45,389 nucleotides of DNA from an uncultured Lachnospiraceae bacterium. Lineage in GTDB: Bacteria; Bacillota; Clostridia; Lachnospirales; Lachnospiraceae. The position numbers and the translations under genes are program-made. Location: assembly GCA_947626945.1 (NCBI GenBank), contig CANQUC010000017.1:1-45389 (forward strand), in the 5' to 3' direction. The notes below the pieces were generated by a model, which was given only the letters and a program-made list of their open reading frames with translations, was not told the DNA's origin and did no database searches. Below, one piece after another: positions 36,624 through 45,370 of this stretch (positions are counted from its first letter, which is position 1; every line of letters starts with the position of its first letter).

Positions 36624-38753
36624 TCACATACTCTTTCTTTCGCTGATCTCCGCCATTTTAGCGTCATTCAGGCGGGTGTCGCCTTTCACTCTGGAGTAGG
36701 AAAGATAGCCGTTCATCCGCTCGATCTTGGTAAGATTGCGGCTGCCGCACTTGGGACACACGTCCATCTCCAGCTCCTGATGGCCGCAGTCGTCACAGTA
36801 GGCCAGAGAAAGGTTGACTCCTTCGTAGAGGCCCATGTCCATGGCCCGGCGCACAAGGGTCTTGATGGCCTCAAGGTTGTAATCGATAGGATACTTCACA
36901 TACTGGATCTTGCCGCCGTTGGAAAGCTCCCAGAACCGATATTCCAGATCCTGCTTATTGATGGGAGTGATATCCTCCGTCACATGACAGTGGAAGCTGT
37001 TGCTTACATACTCTCTGTCGGATACATTTTCAATAATACCGTATTTTTTCCGGAACTGCTTTACCTGCAGGCCGCAGAGGCTTTCTGCCGGCGTGCCGTA
37101 AATGGCGTACAGGTTGCCGTCTTCCTCTTTGAACTCGTCGATCTTTTTGTTGATATACGCCAGTGTTTCCACCGCGAACCGGCCGTCCTCCACAAGGGAC
37201 TTGCCGTTGTGCAGCTGCTGCAGTTCATTCAGGGCCGTAATGCCAAAGGACGCGGTGGCAGTCTTCAGCAAAGGCTTGATCTTGTCGTGGATGCCCAGCC
37301 GTCCGCCGTAAAATCCGCCCTCACAGTAGGCCAGAGGATTGGTGGACGCCCGCATTTCTCCCAGGTAAGCATAGGTGCGGATGTGAAGCTGGCGGATCAG
37401 ATTGAGATAATAATCCAGCACTTCATGGAAATCTTTGCTCTCCTGCTTTGCTTTGGCGTAGATCATGGGAAGATGAAGGCTTACCACACCGATATTGAAC
37501 CGGCCGATAAATACGGGACGGTCGTTTTCGTCCTTGGGGTGCATGCCTCCCTCCCGGTACCAGGGAGACAGAAAGGCGCGGCAGCCCATGGGGCTGATGA
37601 TCTCCCCATACTGTTTGTACATACTTGCGATGTAGCCTTTTCCCGTAAGGCTCAGCCAGTCCGGATACATGGTCTTGGCAGAGCATTCTATTCCCGCTTC
37701 AAACACATGCTCCAGTTCTTTCCCCGGGCCGTGGAGATTTTCGTCGTACAAAAACACGATCTTGGGGAACAGCACCGGCTTCTTGCAGTCCTTTTTTCCC
37801 TGTCCGTTCTTGCGGACTTTTAACATGGCAATGGTGGCCATCTGCGCGAAACGGCCTGTGCCCGTGCCTGCCGTCACCGTAATAAACGGATAATCGCCGC
37901 GGCTGGATGCAACGGTGTTGAACTTGTACTCCCAGCCCTGGAAGCCCTGTTCAAAATCGGTCTGCACGTCCTTTTCCGCTTCTTTCTCCGCCACCTCACG
38001 GCTGACGCCCATATCCATATATTTCTGAATGTATTTCTGGTAGGATTTTTCCGCGTAGGGCTCCAGGATCTTTTCCGCGCTTGGCACGGTAAATCCGCCG
38101 TACTGCTGGCTGGCGGCGCTGAGCACAATATCCCCGATCACATCAAATGCCACTGCCAGGGTCTTGGGCTCATTGTACCACAGATTGCCCATTTCAAAAC
38201 CGCCCCGCAGCACATTTTCCACGTCAAACAGACAGCAGTTCATGGTGTCCCGCCTGGCCGACATGTCGTGAATGTAAATATAGCCGTCCCTGGCCGCCTG
38301 CAGCTCTTCCGTAGTGAGAAAGAACTTCTGATACAGCTCCTTGTTCAGCTGGTTGAAGATCAGGCTGCGCTTTGTGGAAACAAGGGCGCTGTCGCTGTTG
38401 GAATTTTCCTTGTCGCCGATGTACATAATGGACTGGCTCTTTGTGTAGACCTCATCCAGCATTTTTACAAAATCCTGCTTGTAATTGCGGTAATCCCGGT
38501 AGCTCTTTGCCACCTGGGGATCCACCTTTTCCAGAGCGCCCTCCACGATGTTGTGCATCTGGGCGATCTGCACCTCTTTCAGCCCCAACTCCTGTATTTT
38601 TTCTTCCACAAACTGGCAGATATAATCCAGGTCCTGCTGTGTAAATTTGATCAGCGCGCGGTAAGCGGATTTGTTTACCGCCACCACTACCTTCTGCACG
38701 TTGAAATCTTCTTTTGTGCCGTCTTTCTTGATCACCTTTACATCCTTCAACAT
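36624..38753 (-). CDS. nrdD: anaerobic ribonucleoside-triphosphate reductase
   Basis: A 709-residue class III reductase making deoxynucleotides without oxygen. An N-terminal ATP-cone (KVIKKDGTKEDFNVQKVVVAV) gives allosteric control. The catalytic barrel has INKKIDEF and CxxC zinc pairs (CDDCGHQELEMDVCPKCG) ahead of the glycyl-radical loop RMNGYLSYSR, with Gly682 the likely radical site. The Met at 38753 is the family start; the longer frame is not supported. Promoter and candidate NrdR boxes lie upstream. Confidence 0.96.
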   Translation of the reverse strand: MLKDVKVIKKDGTKEDFNVQKVVVAVNKSAYRALIKFTQQDLDYICQFVEEKIQELGLKEVQIAQMHNIVEGALEKVDPQVAKSYRDYRNYKQDFVKMLDEVYTKSQSIMYIGDKENSNSDSALVSTKRSLIFNQLNKELYQKFFLTTEELQAARDGYIYIHDMSARRDTMNCCLFDVENVLRGGFEMGNLWYNEPKTLAVAFDVIGDIVLSAASQQYGGFTVPSAEKILEPYAEKSYQKYIQKYMDMGVSREVAEKEAEKDVQTDFEQGFQGWEYKFNTVASSRGDYPFITVTAGTGTGRFAQMATIAMLKVRKNGQGKKDCKKPVLFPKIVFLYDENLHGPGKELEHVFEAGIECSAKTMYPDWLSLTGKGYIASMYKQYGEIISPMGCRAFLSPWYREGGMHPKDENDRPVFIGRFNIGVVSLHLPMIYAKAKQESKDFHEVLDYYLNLIRQLHIRTYAYLGEMRASTNPLAYCEGGFYGGRLGIHDKIKPLLKTATASFGITALNELQQLHNGKSLVEDGRFAVETLAYINKKIDEFKEEDGNLYAIYGTPAESLCGLQVKQFRKKYGIIENVSDREYVSNSFHCHVTEDITPINKQDLEYRFWELSNGGKIQYVKYPIDYNLEAIKTLVRRAMDMGLYEGVNLSLAYCDDCGHQELEMDVCPKCGSRNLTKIERMNGYLSYSRVKGDTRLNDAKMAEISERKSM

Positions 38754-38804
38754 GAAACACGCCTTCTTTCTCTTCTTATGTATCCCCATGGTTTTTTTTA
38801 CAAA

Positions 38805-38859
38805 CCACAAGATATGGCTATTTGAATTTATAATACAACATCATGTAGTATAAAGTCAA
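38805..38859 (-). promoter_or_regulatory. nrdD promoter with candidate tandem NrdR boxes
   Basis: TTGACT (38854-38859), 18 bp, TATTAT (38830-38835). A 19-bp palindrome with 8 of 9 pairs (38833-38851) covers the spacer and -10, and a weaker one (38805-38817) lies with its centre 31 bp away, the spacing known for paired NrdR sites. The match to the published NrdR consensus is partial, so NrdR control is an inference. Confidence 0.45.
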
Positions 38860-39764
38860 CGGCTATTTCCAGATTTATTGATTTTATTCATTTTCATCAG
38901 CTGCCGTCCCGCAAAGACCGCCAGGATCAAAAATCCGGCGCCTCCCAGCAGTCCTGTTGAAACAGGGCCTATAAAAGGCGAATATTTTTCTGTTCTGCAG
39001 AAATAGATGCCAACCGAAAAGAAAGAGCTGAACACGGAAAAGGCAATGGCGGAGCTTGCGCAGCTCTTTGTACGGCACCAGAGCCAGGAAAAAAATGTTC
39101 CCAGGACAAGGCAGAGCACCGTCATGGCCGCCATGCCCGTAAAAGGATAGCCGGCATAACCGGTTCCGTAATAATATCCCATCTCGATCAGAGGTCCGTA
39201 CCACAGCGCCCACGCTACGCCGCCAATCAGCACCGCTCCCGGCATCCGGTACCGTTCTAAAAGCTTTGGAAGCAGATAGCCCCGCCATCCAAGCTCCGAC
39301 GCCAGGGACGGCACCAGGTTCAGCACCGGAAGAAACAGCATACTGATCAAAATCTGGGATCTTAAGGCGCTCTGGATCTGTTCCCGGGTGTAGTCTCTTC
39401 CCGCCTGGGCATACAGCTCTGTGTACTGCTCTATACTGTGCTCCATATGCAGATCCAGCATGGACGGCCGCACAAGAAAATAAAGGGCCGCGCCAAATAC
39501 AACGGCCAGCACCGGAAGCAGCCAGGCCGCTCCAAACACCAGCATGGTGTTCCGGTCGGTTTTATCCGGCCGCAGGTACATGTCAGAAAATCCTTCCTTT
39601 GTGACAATCCTGGTAAGCAGATTGCCCAGAGCCGGCATAAACAGCACGGCAATCAGCAGCACTGGCGCCATGCGGGACTGGAGCCCGCCGTTGGCGATCA
39701 TGGCGTATTCAATGAACCATGCCGTCGCAAATGTTATCCCCAGATAAATTCCGATCTTTTTCAT
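38856..39764 (-). CDS. CPBP-family membrane protein with degenerate active site
   Basis: A 302-residue protein with about eight hydrophobic helices. The CPBP (Abi/Rce1) region is recognisable at SELGWRGYLLPKL (156-168) and WALWYGPL (185-192), but the usual EExxxR has Ser156 in place of the first Glu, the usual His of WALWH is Tyr189, and the third motif lacks His. It may therefore be non-catalytic. The start is ATG 39764; no promoter of its own was found and it follows the ZnuA-type gene by 20 nt, so the two are probably co-transcribed. Confidence 0.75.
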   Translation of the reverse strand: MKKIGIYLGITFATAWFIEYAMIANGGLQSRMAPVLLIAVLFMPALGNLLTRIVTKEGFSDMYLRPDKTDRNTMLVFGAAWLLPVLAVVFGAALYFLVRPSMLDLHMEHSIEQYTELYAQAGRDYTREQIQSALRSQILISMLFLPVLNLVPSLASELGWRGYLLPKLLERYRMPGAVLIGGVAWALWYGPLIEMGYYYGTGYAGYPFTGMAAMTVLCLVLGTFFSWLWCRTKSCASSAIAFSVFSSFFSVGIYFCRTEKYSPFIGPVSTGLLGGAGFLILAVFAGRQLMKMNKINKSGNSR

Positions 39765-39784
39765 AAACTTCCTCCGTTTTCCAT

Positions 39785-40747
39785 TTACCGCAGAGCCGCT
39801 TCCAGCTGCTTTGCATTTTTCTCCATCAGACTGACATAGGTCTCTCCCGATTCAAATTCCTCCAGGGTTACGGTATGGCAGGAATGGAACACGGCTTTTT
39901 TGGCGCCGGTCTCCTGACATAGCGTATCCGCAATCTTCCCGCTGCTCATTTCCAGCTGAAAGACTACCGGGATCTGCTGCTCTCTGATGATCTGGATCAG
40001 CCGGATCACAGAGGCGGCGGAAGGCTCGCTTTCACTGCTGCATCCCGGAAAGGCCGCGTAATAGGTAAGTCCGTATTCCTCCGCGAAATACCGGAACGGA
40101 AACCGGTCTCCAAAGAAAATCACGGAACGTTTTCCCTCTGCGACAATTTTCCGGAACCGGGCGTCCAGCTTTTGAAGCTGCCCCAGATACGCTTTCAGAT
40201 TCCGCTCATACAGCCCGGCCTGCTCCGGCGCAAGCTCCTGAAGCGTCCTGCACAGCTGCCCGGCTATGGTCATCACATTTACAGGGGAAGTCCAGACATG
40301 CTCGTCAGGTTCTCTCCGGGAGGAGCTGCCGTCAGCCTTTCCGCCCGGCTCATACATTCCGTCGGTGATTTCCTCCTCCAGCAAATCCACGCAGTCTGTC
40401 AGGGCAAAGGTCTGTCCCTGAAAATTTTCGGCACCGGAAAGCACCTGTTTGACCCAATCCTCTGATTCTCCCCCCACATAAAGGAACAGATCGCATGTTT
40501 CTATGGCGATCATATCCCGGGGAGCGGGCTCGTAAGTATGGGCCTCCGTGCCCGGCTTCAGCAGCATGGTAATCCGGGCGCTGTCTCCCGCCAGCTGTCT
40601 TGCCAGGTCATAGGGCACAAAACCGGTTGCCACAATATTCAGTTTTCCCGTTTCCTCATGGTCTTCCGGCCGGCTGGCGCAGCCGCACAGCAGCAGCGCC
40701 AAAAACAGCAGAAACAGCAATCCTTTTTTTGATCTCATGTTTTCCAT
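39785..40747 (-). CDS. metal ABC transporter substrate-binding lipoprotein (ZnuA-type)
   Basis: A 320-residue cluster A-I binding protein. Signal peptide with lipobox LCGC gives a lipidated Cys23. Likely metal-binding residues lie in GTEAHTYEP, EHVWTSP and the C-terminal half around FGDRFPFRYF, where the His seen in many ZnuA proteins is replaced by Asp. It should capture Zn or Mn, but no permease or ATPase is adjacent. The start is either 40747 or a Met three codons later with GGATGG upstream. Transcribed from the back-to-back promoter shared with holA. Confidence 0.85.
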   Translation of the reverse strand: MENMRSKKGLLFLLFLALLLCGCASRPEDHEETGKLNIVATGFVPYDLARQLAGDSARITMLLKPGTEAHTYEPAPRDMIAIETCDLFLYVGGESEDWVKQVLSGAENFQGQTFALTDCVDLLEEEITDGMYEPGGKADGSSSRREPDEHVWTSPVNVMTIAGQLCRTLQELAPEQAGLYERNLKAYLGQLQKLDARFRKIVAEGKRSVIFFGDRFPFRYFAEEYGLTYYAAFPGCSSESEPSAASVIRLIQIIREQQIPVVFQLEMSSGKIADTLCQETGAKKAVFHSCHTVTLEEFESGETYVSLMEKNAKQLEAALR

Positions 40748-40760
40748 CCTTTTCTGAGGT

Positions 40761-40790
40761 ATTGTATCACATTTTTCTTTGTGCTACAAT
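40761..40790. promoter_or_regulatory. overlapping divergent promoters (holA / ZnuA-type gene)
   Basis: Plus strand: TTGTAT (40762-40767), 17 bp, TACAAT (40785-40790) with an extended TGC. Minus strand: TTGTAG (40784-40789), 17 bp, TACAAT (40761-40766) with an extended TGA. Each -10 is superimposed on the other's -35. Confidence 0.7.
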
Positions 40791-40796
40791 GTTCTC

Positions 40797-41774
40797 ATGG
40801 AACAATTAAAAAAAGACATACAAAACGGACAATTTCAAACCTGTTACCTGTTATATGGGGAAGAGACCTACTTAAAAAGGCAATATAAACGCCGCCTGAC
40901 AGAGGCTCTTCTGCCCGGGGGGGATTCTATGAACAGCTCCCGCTTTGAGGGGAAGGGGATCTCCGTTCCCGGCCTCATTGATCTGGCGGAGACGCTTCCC
41001 TTTTTTTCAGAGCGGCGCCTGATCCTGATCGAAAACAGCGGTTTTTTCAAAAGCGCCTCATCCCAGCTGGCGGACTATCTGCCGGACGCGCCCGGCACCA
41101 CTGTTTTTGTCTTTGTGGAGGAGGAAGTAGACCGGCGAAACAAGCTGTACAAGACGGTAAAATCCCTTGGGCGGGCGGTTTCCTTTGACCGGCAGAAAGA
41201 AGATGTGCTGGAGCGCTGGGTTCTTGGCATCCTGAAGCGGGAAAACAAAAAGATCTCCAGACAGGCTCTGCGGCTGTTTTTTTCAAAAACCGGCCTGGAC
41301 ATGGAGATCATCCATCAGGAGCTGGAAAAGCTGCTTTGTTATTGTCTGCAAAAGGACACTGTTACCCCGGAGGATATCGAAGCGGTCTGCACTGCCCAGA
41401 CACCGGATCAGATCTTTGAAATGATCAACGCCATCTCCGCAAGACAGACCCGGCAGGCAATTGAACGATACTACGACCTGCTGCTCCACAGAGAGCCGCC
41501 CCTCCGGATCCTGGCTCTTTTGGTGCGGCAGCTTCATGTGCTGCTGCGGCTGAAAGATATGGAAAGGCAGGGATACGCCCCGTCTGTCATCCAGCAGAGA
41601 TCCGGACTGCCCTCCTTTGTTGCCCGGCGCTGCCTTTCCCAGGCGTCCCGGTTCACCATGGATGAGTTGACAGGCGCTCTTGAGGCCTGCGCCTCCACGG
41701 AGGAGGACATCAAAACCGGCAGGATCGCCGACCGGATGGGCGTGGAGCTTCTGATCGTCACCTGCAGTTCCTGA
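40797..41774 (+). CDS. holA: DNA polymerase III subunit delta
   Basis: A 325-residue clamp-loader subunit. MEQLKKDIQNGQFQTCYLLYGEETYL is the family N-terminus, without a P-loop as expected for delta, and the C-terminal helical collar is present (ERYYDLLLHREPPLRILALLVRQL region). The ATG at 40797 is 7 nt after the -10 hexamer and has no Shine-Dalgarno sequence, so the message may be leaderless. An in-frame start at 40779 lies inside the promoter and is rejected. Confidence 0.93.
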   Translation: MEQLKKDIQNGQFQTCYLLYGEETYLKRQYKRRLTEALLPGGDSMNSSRFEGKGISVPGLIDLAETLPFFSERRLILIENSGFFKSASSQLADYLPDAPGTTVFVFVEEEVDRRNKLYKTVKSLGRAVSFDRQKEDVLERWVLGILKRENKKISRQALRLFFSKTGLDMEIIHQELEKLLCYCLQKDTVTPEDIEAVCTAQTPDQIFEMINAISARQTRQAIERYYDLLLHREPPLRILALLVRQLHVLLRLKDMERQGYAPSVIQQRSGLPSFVARRCLSQASRFTMDELTGALEACASTEEDIKTGRIADRMGVELLIVTCSS

Positions 41775-41873
41775 ATTGGAGTGTGCCGCCTATGTGATCC
41801 GCACAAAGGAAGAAAACCTGCCGTCAGGTCGCCTTAATCGAAATCATGGAGCAACGCAGTCCCGGCTTTCCTT

Positions 41874-43262
41874 TCACACATGGGCTCTGCCCCTTTCTTT
41901 TTCATAGGCTATTGCCTTGTCCAAAAAACTCCTCACAAAGGAAGGATTCGACGGATAATAGAGATGCGGAAACCCCAGCCAGTAATGCTCCCCGACCATC
42001 ACGCAGGGGTAGCTTTTGCCTGAGACGGGTCTGACCGCCAGACAGCCATGTCCGTTATCCACGCTGTCATAATAGTGAAATTCATGCCCCCGGATCTTTT
42101 CTCCTTCCGGCAGAAAGAATCCCCCTTTTTCCTCCAGTTCCACATACCCAAAACGCACCAGCCTGCCTGTATCGAAGCAGACGCCGGGGATAGCGCCCAC
42201 CATGGCGCGGCTGTTTCCCTCCTTGTCTTTGACGGCGGAATGCAGGTACATAAATCCTCCGCATTCCGCCACCGTCGGCATCTGGTTTTCAAAGGCGCGC
42301 CTTATCTCTGCCAGCAGTTCCATATTGGCGCCAAGGGCGTCCGCGTACAATTCCGGATAACCGCCGCCGATCAGAATCCCGCTGCAGCCATCCGGCAGCT
42401 TCTTGTCACGCAGCGGAGAAAAGTACTCTATTCTCGCTCCGTACTCTTTCAGCATCAGGAGATTGTCCTCATAATAAAAGCAGAACGACTCGTCTCTCGC
42501 CACCGCGATGACAGGGGCGCTTTTACCGGCGGTTCTCCTGTGATCTGCCTCTTCGGCCGTGGCGGTAAGCGTCTTTGCCTGCTTTGCGATCTGTATGATC
42601 TTTTCCACGGAAACCATCTTTTGAAAGGTTTCCGACAGCGCTTCCAGCCATGCTCTGCTATGGGCGATCTCGTGCGGCATTGTCAGACCCAGGTGCCTGC
42701 TGCCGATGCGAAGCTGCTCCTGCTGTTCAAAATATCCCACAACATGGATCCCCAGTTCTTTCTGGATCAGCGGACCAATCATTTCATAGTATGACCCGCG
42801 GACCCGGTTCAGGATCACTCCTTTGATCAGGCGCACACTGTCATATGCCAGGAATCCCGCGATCAGAGGTATCACGGAGCGCCCCATTCCCTTTGCGTCA
42901 ACCACAAGAATGATTGGCGTCTCTGTCACCCTTGCCAGATGATAGGAGGAACCTTCTTCACGGACGCCGCCAAGGCCGTCATAGAGTCCCATCACGCCCT
43001 CCATGACGACAAATTCCTCCTCCCTCCTGTTTTTCAGAAAAAGCGCCCTCGTTTCTTCCTCCCCGGTGAAAAAAGTATCCAGATTCTTTGACGGGACCCC
43101 AAGCACTTTCTCATGAAACATGGGGTCGATATAATCGGGCCCGCATTTGTAAGAGACGGCCTGCAGCCCCATCTTTTTCAATGTATGCAGCAGCGCGCAT
43201 GTGACGGTCGTCTTGCCGCTTCCGCTGCCAGGGGCGGCGATCATCACCCGTTTCAGCTTCAT
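41874..43262 (-). CDS. cbiA: cobyrinate a,c-diamide synthase
   Basis: A 462-residue glutamine amidotransferase adding amides to cobyrinate in B12 synthesis. P-loop APGSGSGKTTVT near the N-terminus, KCGPDYIDPMFH, and a C-terminal class I GATase domain with the nucleophile in VAECGGFMYL and the catalytic His in GHEFHYYDS. GGAGG lies 5 nt before ATG 43262; an ATG six codons earlier is within that region. It converges with holA; the 99 nt between hold no clear terminator. Downstream of the cbiJ-cbiE-cbiT fusion by 53 nt. Confidence 0.95.
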   Translation of the reverse strand: MKLKRVMIAAPGSGSGKTTVTCALLHTLKKMGLQAVSYKCGPDYIDPMFHEKVLGVPSKNLDTFFTGEEETRALFLKNRREEEFVVMEGVMGLYDGLGGVREEGSSYHLARVTETPIILVVDAKGMGRSVIPLIAGFLAYDSVRLIKGVILNRVRGSYYEMIGPLIQKELGIHVVGYFEQQEQLRIGSRHLGLTMPHEIAHSRAWLEALSETFQKMVSVEKIIQIAKQAKTLTATAEEADHRRTAGKSAPVIAVARDESFCFYYEDNLLMLKEYGARIEYFSPLRDKKLPDGCSGILIGGGYPELYADALGANMELLAEIRRAFENQMPTVAECGGFMYLHSAVKDKEGNSRAMVGAIPGVCFDTGRLVRFGYVELEEKGGFFLPEGEKIRGHEFHYYDSVDNGHGCLAVRPVSGKSYPCVMVGEHYWLGFPHLYYPSNPSFVRSFLDKAIAYEKERGRAHV

Positions 43263-43315
43263 TTTTACCTCCATTCCCAAGATGTCAGAAATCTCCGATT
43301 AAAAACACCGCGGCA

Positions 43316-45370
43316 TCATTCTTCAGCCATGTTTTCTTCTCTTTCGGAGCAAAAGTCAAACGCACAGATCCACACGGGATTTTCCGCCAGCATCAGATGA
43401 TGTTCTCCCGCTTTTTTTTCCCTGCTGACCTGCACCTGCACGATCTCTTCGTTTTTAACCGGAACCTGTGACAGAAGCTCTTTCATCTCACAGATGGTCT
43501 CCATGCTGACCGCGTTGATCACCACACGCATCCGCGGGTTTTTCTGATACAGAACAGAGACGATCTCCTTCAGTCTGCCGCCACTTCCTCCGATAAAAGC
43601 ATGTGTGGGAACCGGCAGCCCAAACAAACCGTCCGGCGCTTCGGCGGCAACCACCGCAATATTGGAAAGCCCGGCCTTTTTCCGATTTTTCTCTATCAGA
43701 CCGACGGCCTCCTCTTTCCGCTCGATCGCGTATACCTGTATGTCGTCGGACAATCCGGCGATCTCAACGGCGATGGAACCGGTTCCGCTTCCGATATCGT
43801 ACACAGCGGCGGTTTTGTGCAGCCGCAATTTGCAGATACTGATCTCCCGCACCTCTTCCTTGGTCATGGGAACTTTCTCTCTGATAAACTCCCCGTCCGG
43901 TTTCCCATGGGTCAGTCTTTTCTCTGTGACGCATGGATTCCTGATCAGACAGGTGTACAATCCTTCCTCCCTTACCTCACAGCATTCTTCCGGCGTCAGC
44001 GCCCTGATCTGCTGCTCCGGATAGGACAACTGATAGCCCGCCAGAACCTGGCACCGGCTCATGCCCTCCTCCAGCAGCGATCTCCCAAGGGTTCTGACGT
44101 CTTCCGCGCCGGACATTAACAGGAATGTTTTTTTTGCGCCGCCGATCCTTCCTGCAAGATTCGCCAGTTTTTGTCCGTGCATGCTGCAGATGACCGCGTC
44201 CTCATAGCTTTCCCCCACACAGGCGGCCAGATAAGCAACCGAAGAAATCCCCGGCAGGATACGCAGAATGGCCCGCAGTCTGCCTGCGTCAATCTCCGCC
44301 TGCAGCGACCTGTACAGTGACCGGCATCCGCTGTAAAAGCCGCTGTCTCCGGAAAACAGAATCGCCGCCTTTCCGCCCTCCAGCGTCAGGCTTTCCTGCA
44401 GCTCTTTCAGATACGGGATGATCTGTTCTGCCTGATAATAGGGCTTTTTCTCTTTTCTAGGTCTATACGGCGCGATCATGCGCGCCGCGCCCAGTATCAC
44501 GTCCGCCTGTTCGATCGCCTGACGTACTTCCAGCGTCAGGTTGCTCCTGCCGCCCATTCCCACGCCGGCCAGAATGATCTCCATGCTTTCCGGCAGCTTT
44601 ACGTTCTTTCCGCAGAGATCTCCGATCTTCTTACAGGCCTCAGAAAAGGTGCAGCCCCGATCCTCTTGCCGGCTGCCGATTACATAAACAGGAACGCCGG
44701 TCTTTTTTGCCGCCTCCAGCTTTGCCTGATAGCCACCGGTCCTGCCGCTTTTTTTGGTCACCAGACATCTGATCTGATACTGATGGATCATCGCCTGGTT
44801 CATTTCTGCCGTAAACGGTCCCTGCAGCGCAAGGATCTGTTTGCCGGCAATTCCCTGTTTCATACAGAGCGCAAGGCTGTCCGGTCCCGGCAGTACTCTG
44901 ACATACAATCTGCTCTTTACCTGCTCTTTGGCACAGAAAATCCCCAGTTCCTTGGTTCCGGTTGTCAGCAGGATATTGCCCTCCGTTTCCGCAAGGGCCT
45001 GCGCGCATGCCTCCATAGTGTCAAAATAAACTGCCTTTCCTCCGTCGTCGCTGCCAGCTTCTGTCTCCCGCCTGATCCGGATGCAGGGAATATCCGTTCC
45101 TTCCACTGCCGCCGCGATGTTCCTCGTGACCTCCTCCGCATAGGGATGGGTAGCGTCCACTACCGCCGCGAACTCTCCTTTTCCGATAAATTCCGCCATC
45201 TCCGGCAGATCCATCCTGCCCCGGCGTATTGTGGCAAAAGGACGTTCTTTTAAAAGGATCTCCCCGTATTCTGTCGCCACGCACAGCGTATGCCGGATCT
45301 CCGACGCCGACAGGCATTCCGACAGCCTCCGTCCTTCAGTTGTTCCCGCGAAGATCAGTATCTCTTTCAA
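43316..45370 (-). CDS. fused precorrin-6A reductase / CbiE / CbiT
   Basis: A 684-residue three-part enzyme of anaerobic cobalamin synthesis. Residues about 1-255 are CbiJ/CobK precorrin-6x reductase (LIFAGTTEGRRL, DATHPYAEEVTRN); about 262-465 are CbiE methyltransferase (ILAGVGMGGRSNLT, ILFSGDSGFYSG); the rest is CbiT, decarboxylating methyltransferase, with PMTKEEVREISICKL and the SAM motif VYDIGSGTGSIAVEIA. The TTG start has GGGGG 7 nt upstream, near the window end, so a promoter or B12 riboswitch would lie outside. Confidence 0.92.
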   Translation of the reverse strand: MKEILIFAGTTEGRRLSECLSASEIRHTLCVATEYGEILLKERPFATIRRGRMDLPEMAEFIGKGEFAAVVDATHPYAEEVTRNIAAAVEGTDIPCIRIRRETEAGSDDGGKAVYFDTMEACAQALAETEGNILLTTGTKELGIFCAKEQVKSRLYVRVLPGPDSLALCMKQGIAGKQILALQGPFTAEMNQAMIHQYQIRCLVTKKSGRTGGYQAKLEAAKKTGVPVYVIGSRQEDRGCTFSEACKKIGDLCGKNVKLPESMEIILAGVGMGGRSNLTLEVRQAIEQADVILGAARMIAPYRPRKEKKPYYQAEQIIPYLKELQESLTLEGGKAAILFSGDSGFYSGCRSLYRSLQAEIDAGRLRAILRILPGISSVAYLAACVGESYEDAVICSMHGQKLANLAGRIGGAKKTFLLMSGAEDVRTLGRSLLEEGMSRCQVLAGYQLSYPEQQIRALTPEECCEVREEGLYTCLIRNPCVTEKRLTHGKPDGEFIREKVPMTKEEVREISICKLRLHKTAAVYDIGSGTGSIAVEIAGLSDDIQVYAIERKEEAVGLIEKNRKKAGLSNIAVVAAEAPDGLFGLPVPTHAFIGGSGGRLKEIVSVLYQKNPRMRVVINAVSMETICEMKELLSQVPVKNEEIVQVQVSREKKAGEHHLMLAENPVWICAFDFCSEREENMAEE

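Noticed and set aside
41775-41873. Protein-like stretch (AAYVIRTKEENLPSGRLNRN) after holA
   Set aside because: No start or ribosome site and no recognised family; too short to support as a gene remnant.
43263-43315. Possible cobalamin riboswitch between the cbi genes
   Set aside because: The gap is only 53 nt and lacks a B12-box-like sequence; a riboswitch would lie upstream of the window end if present.
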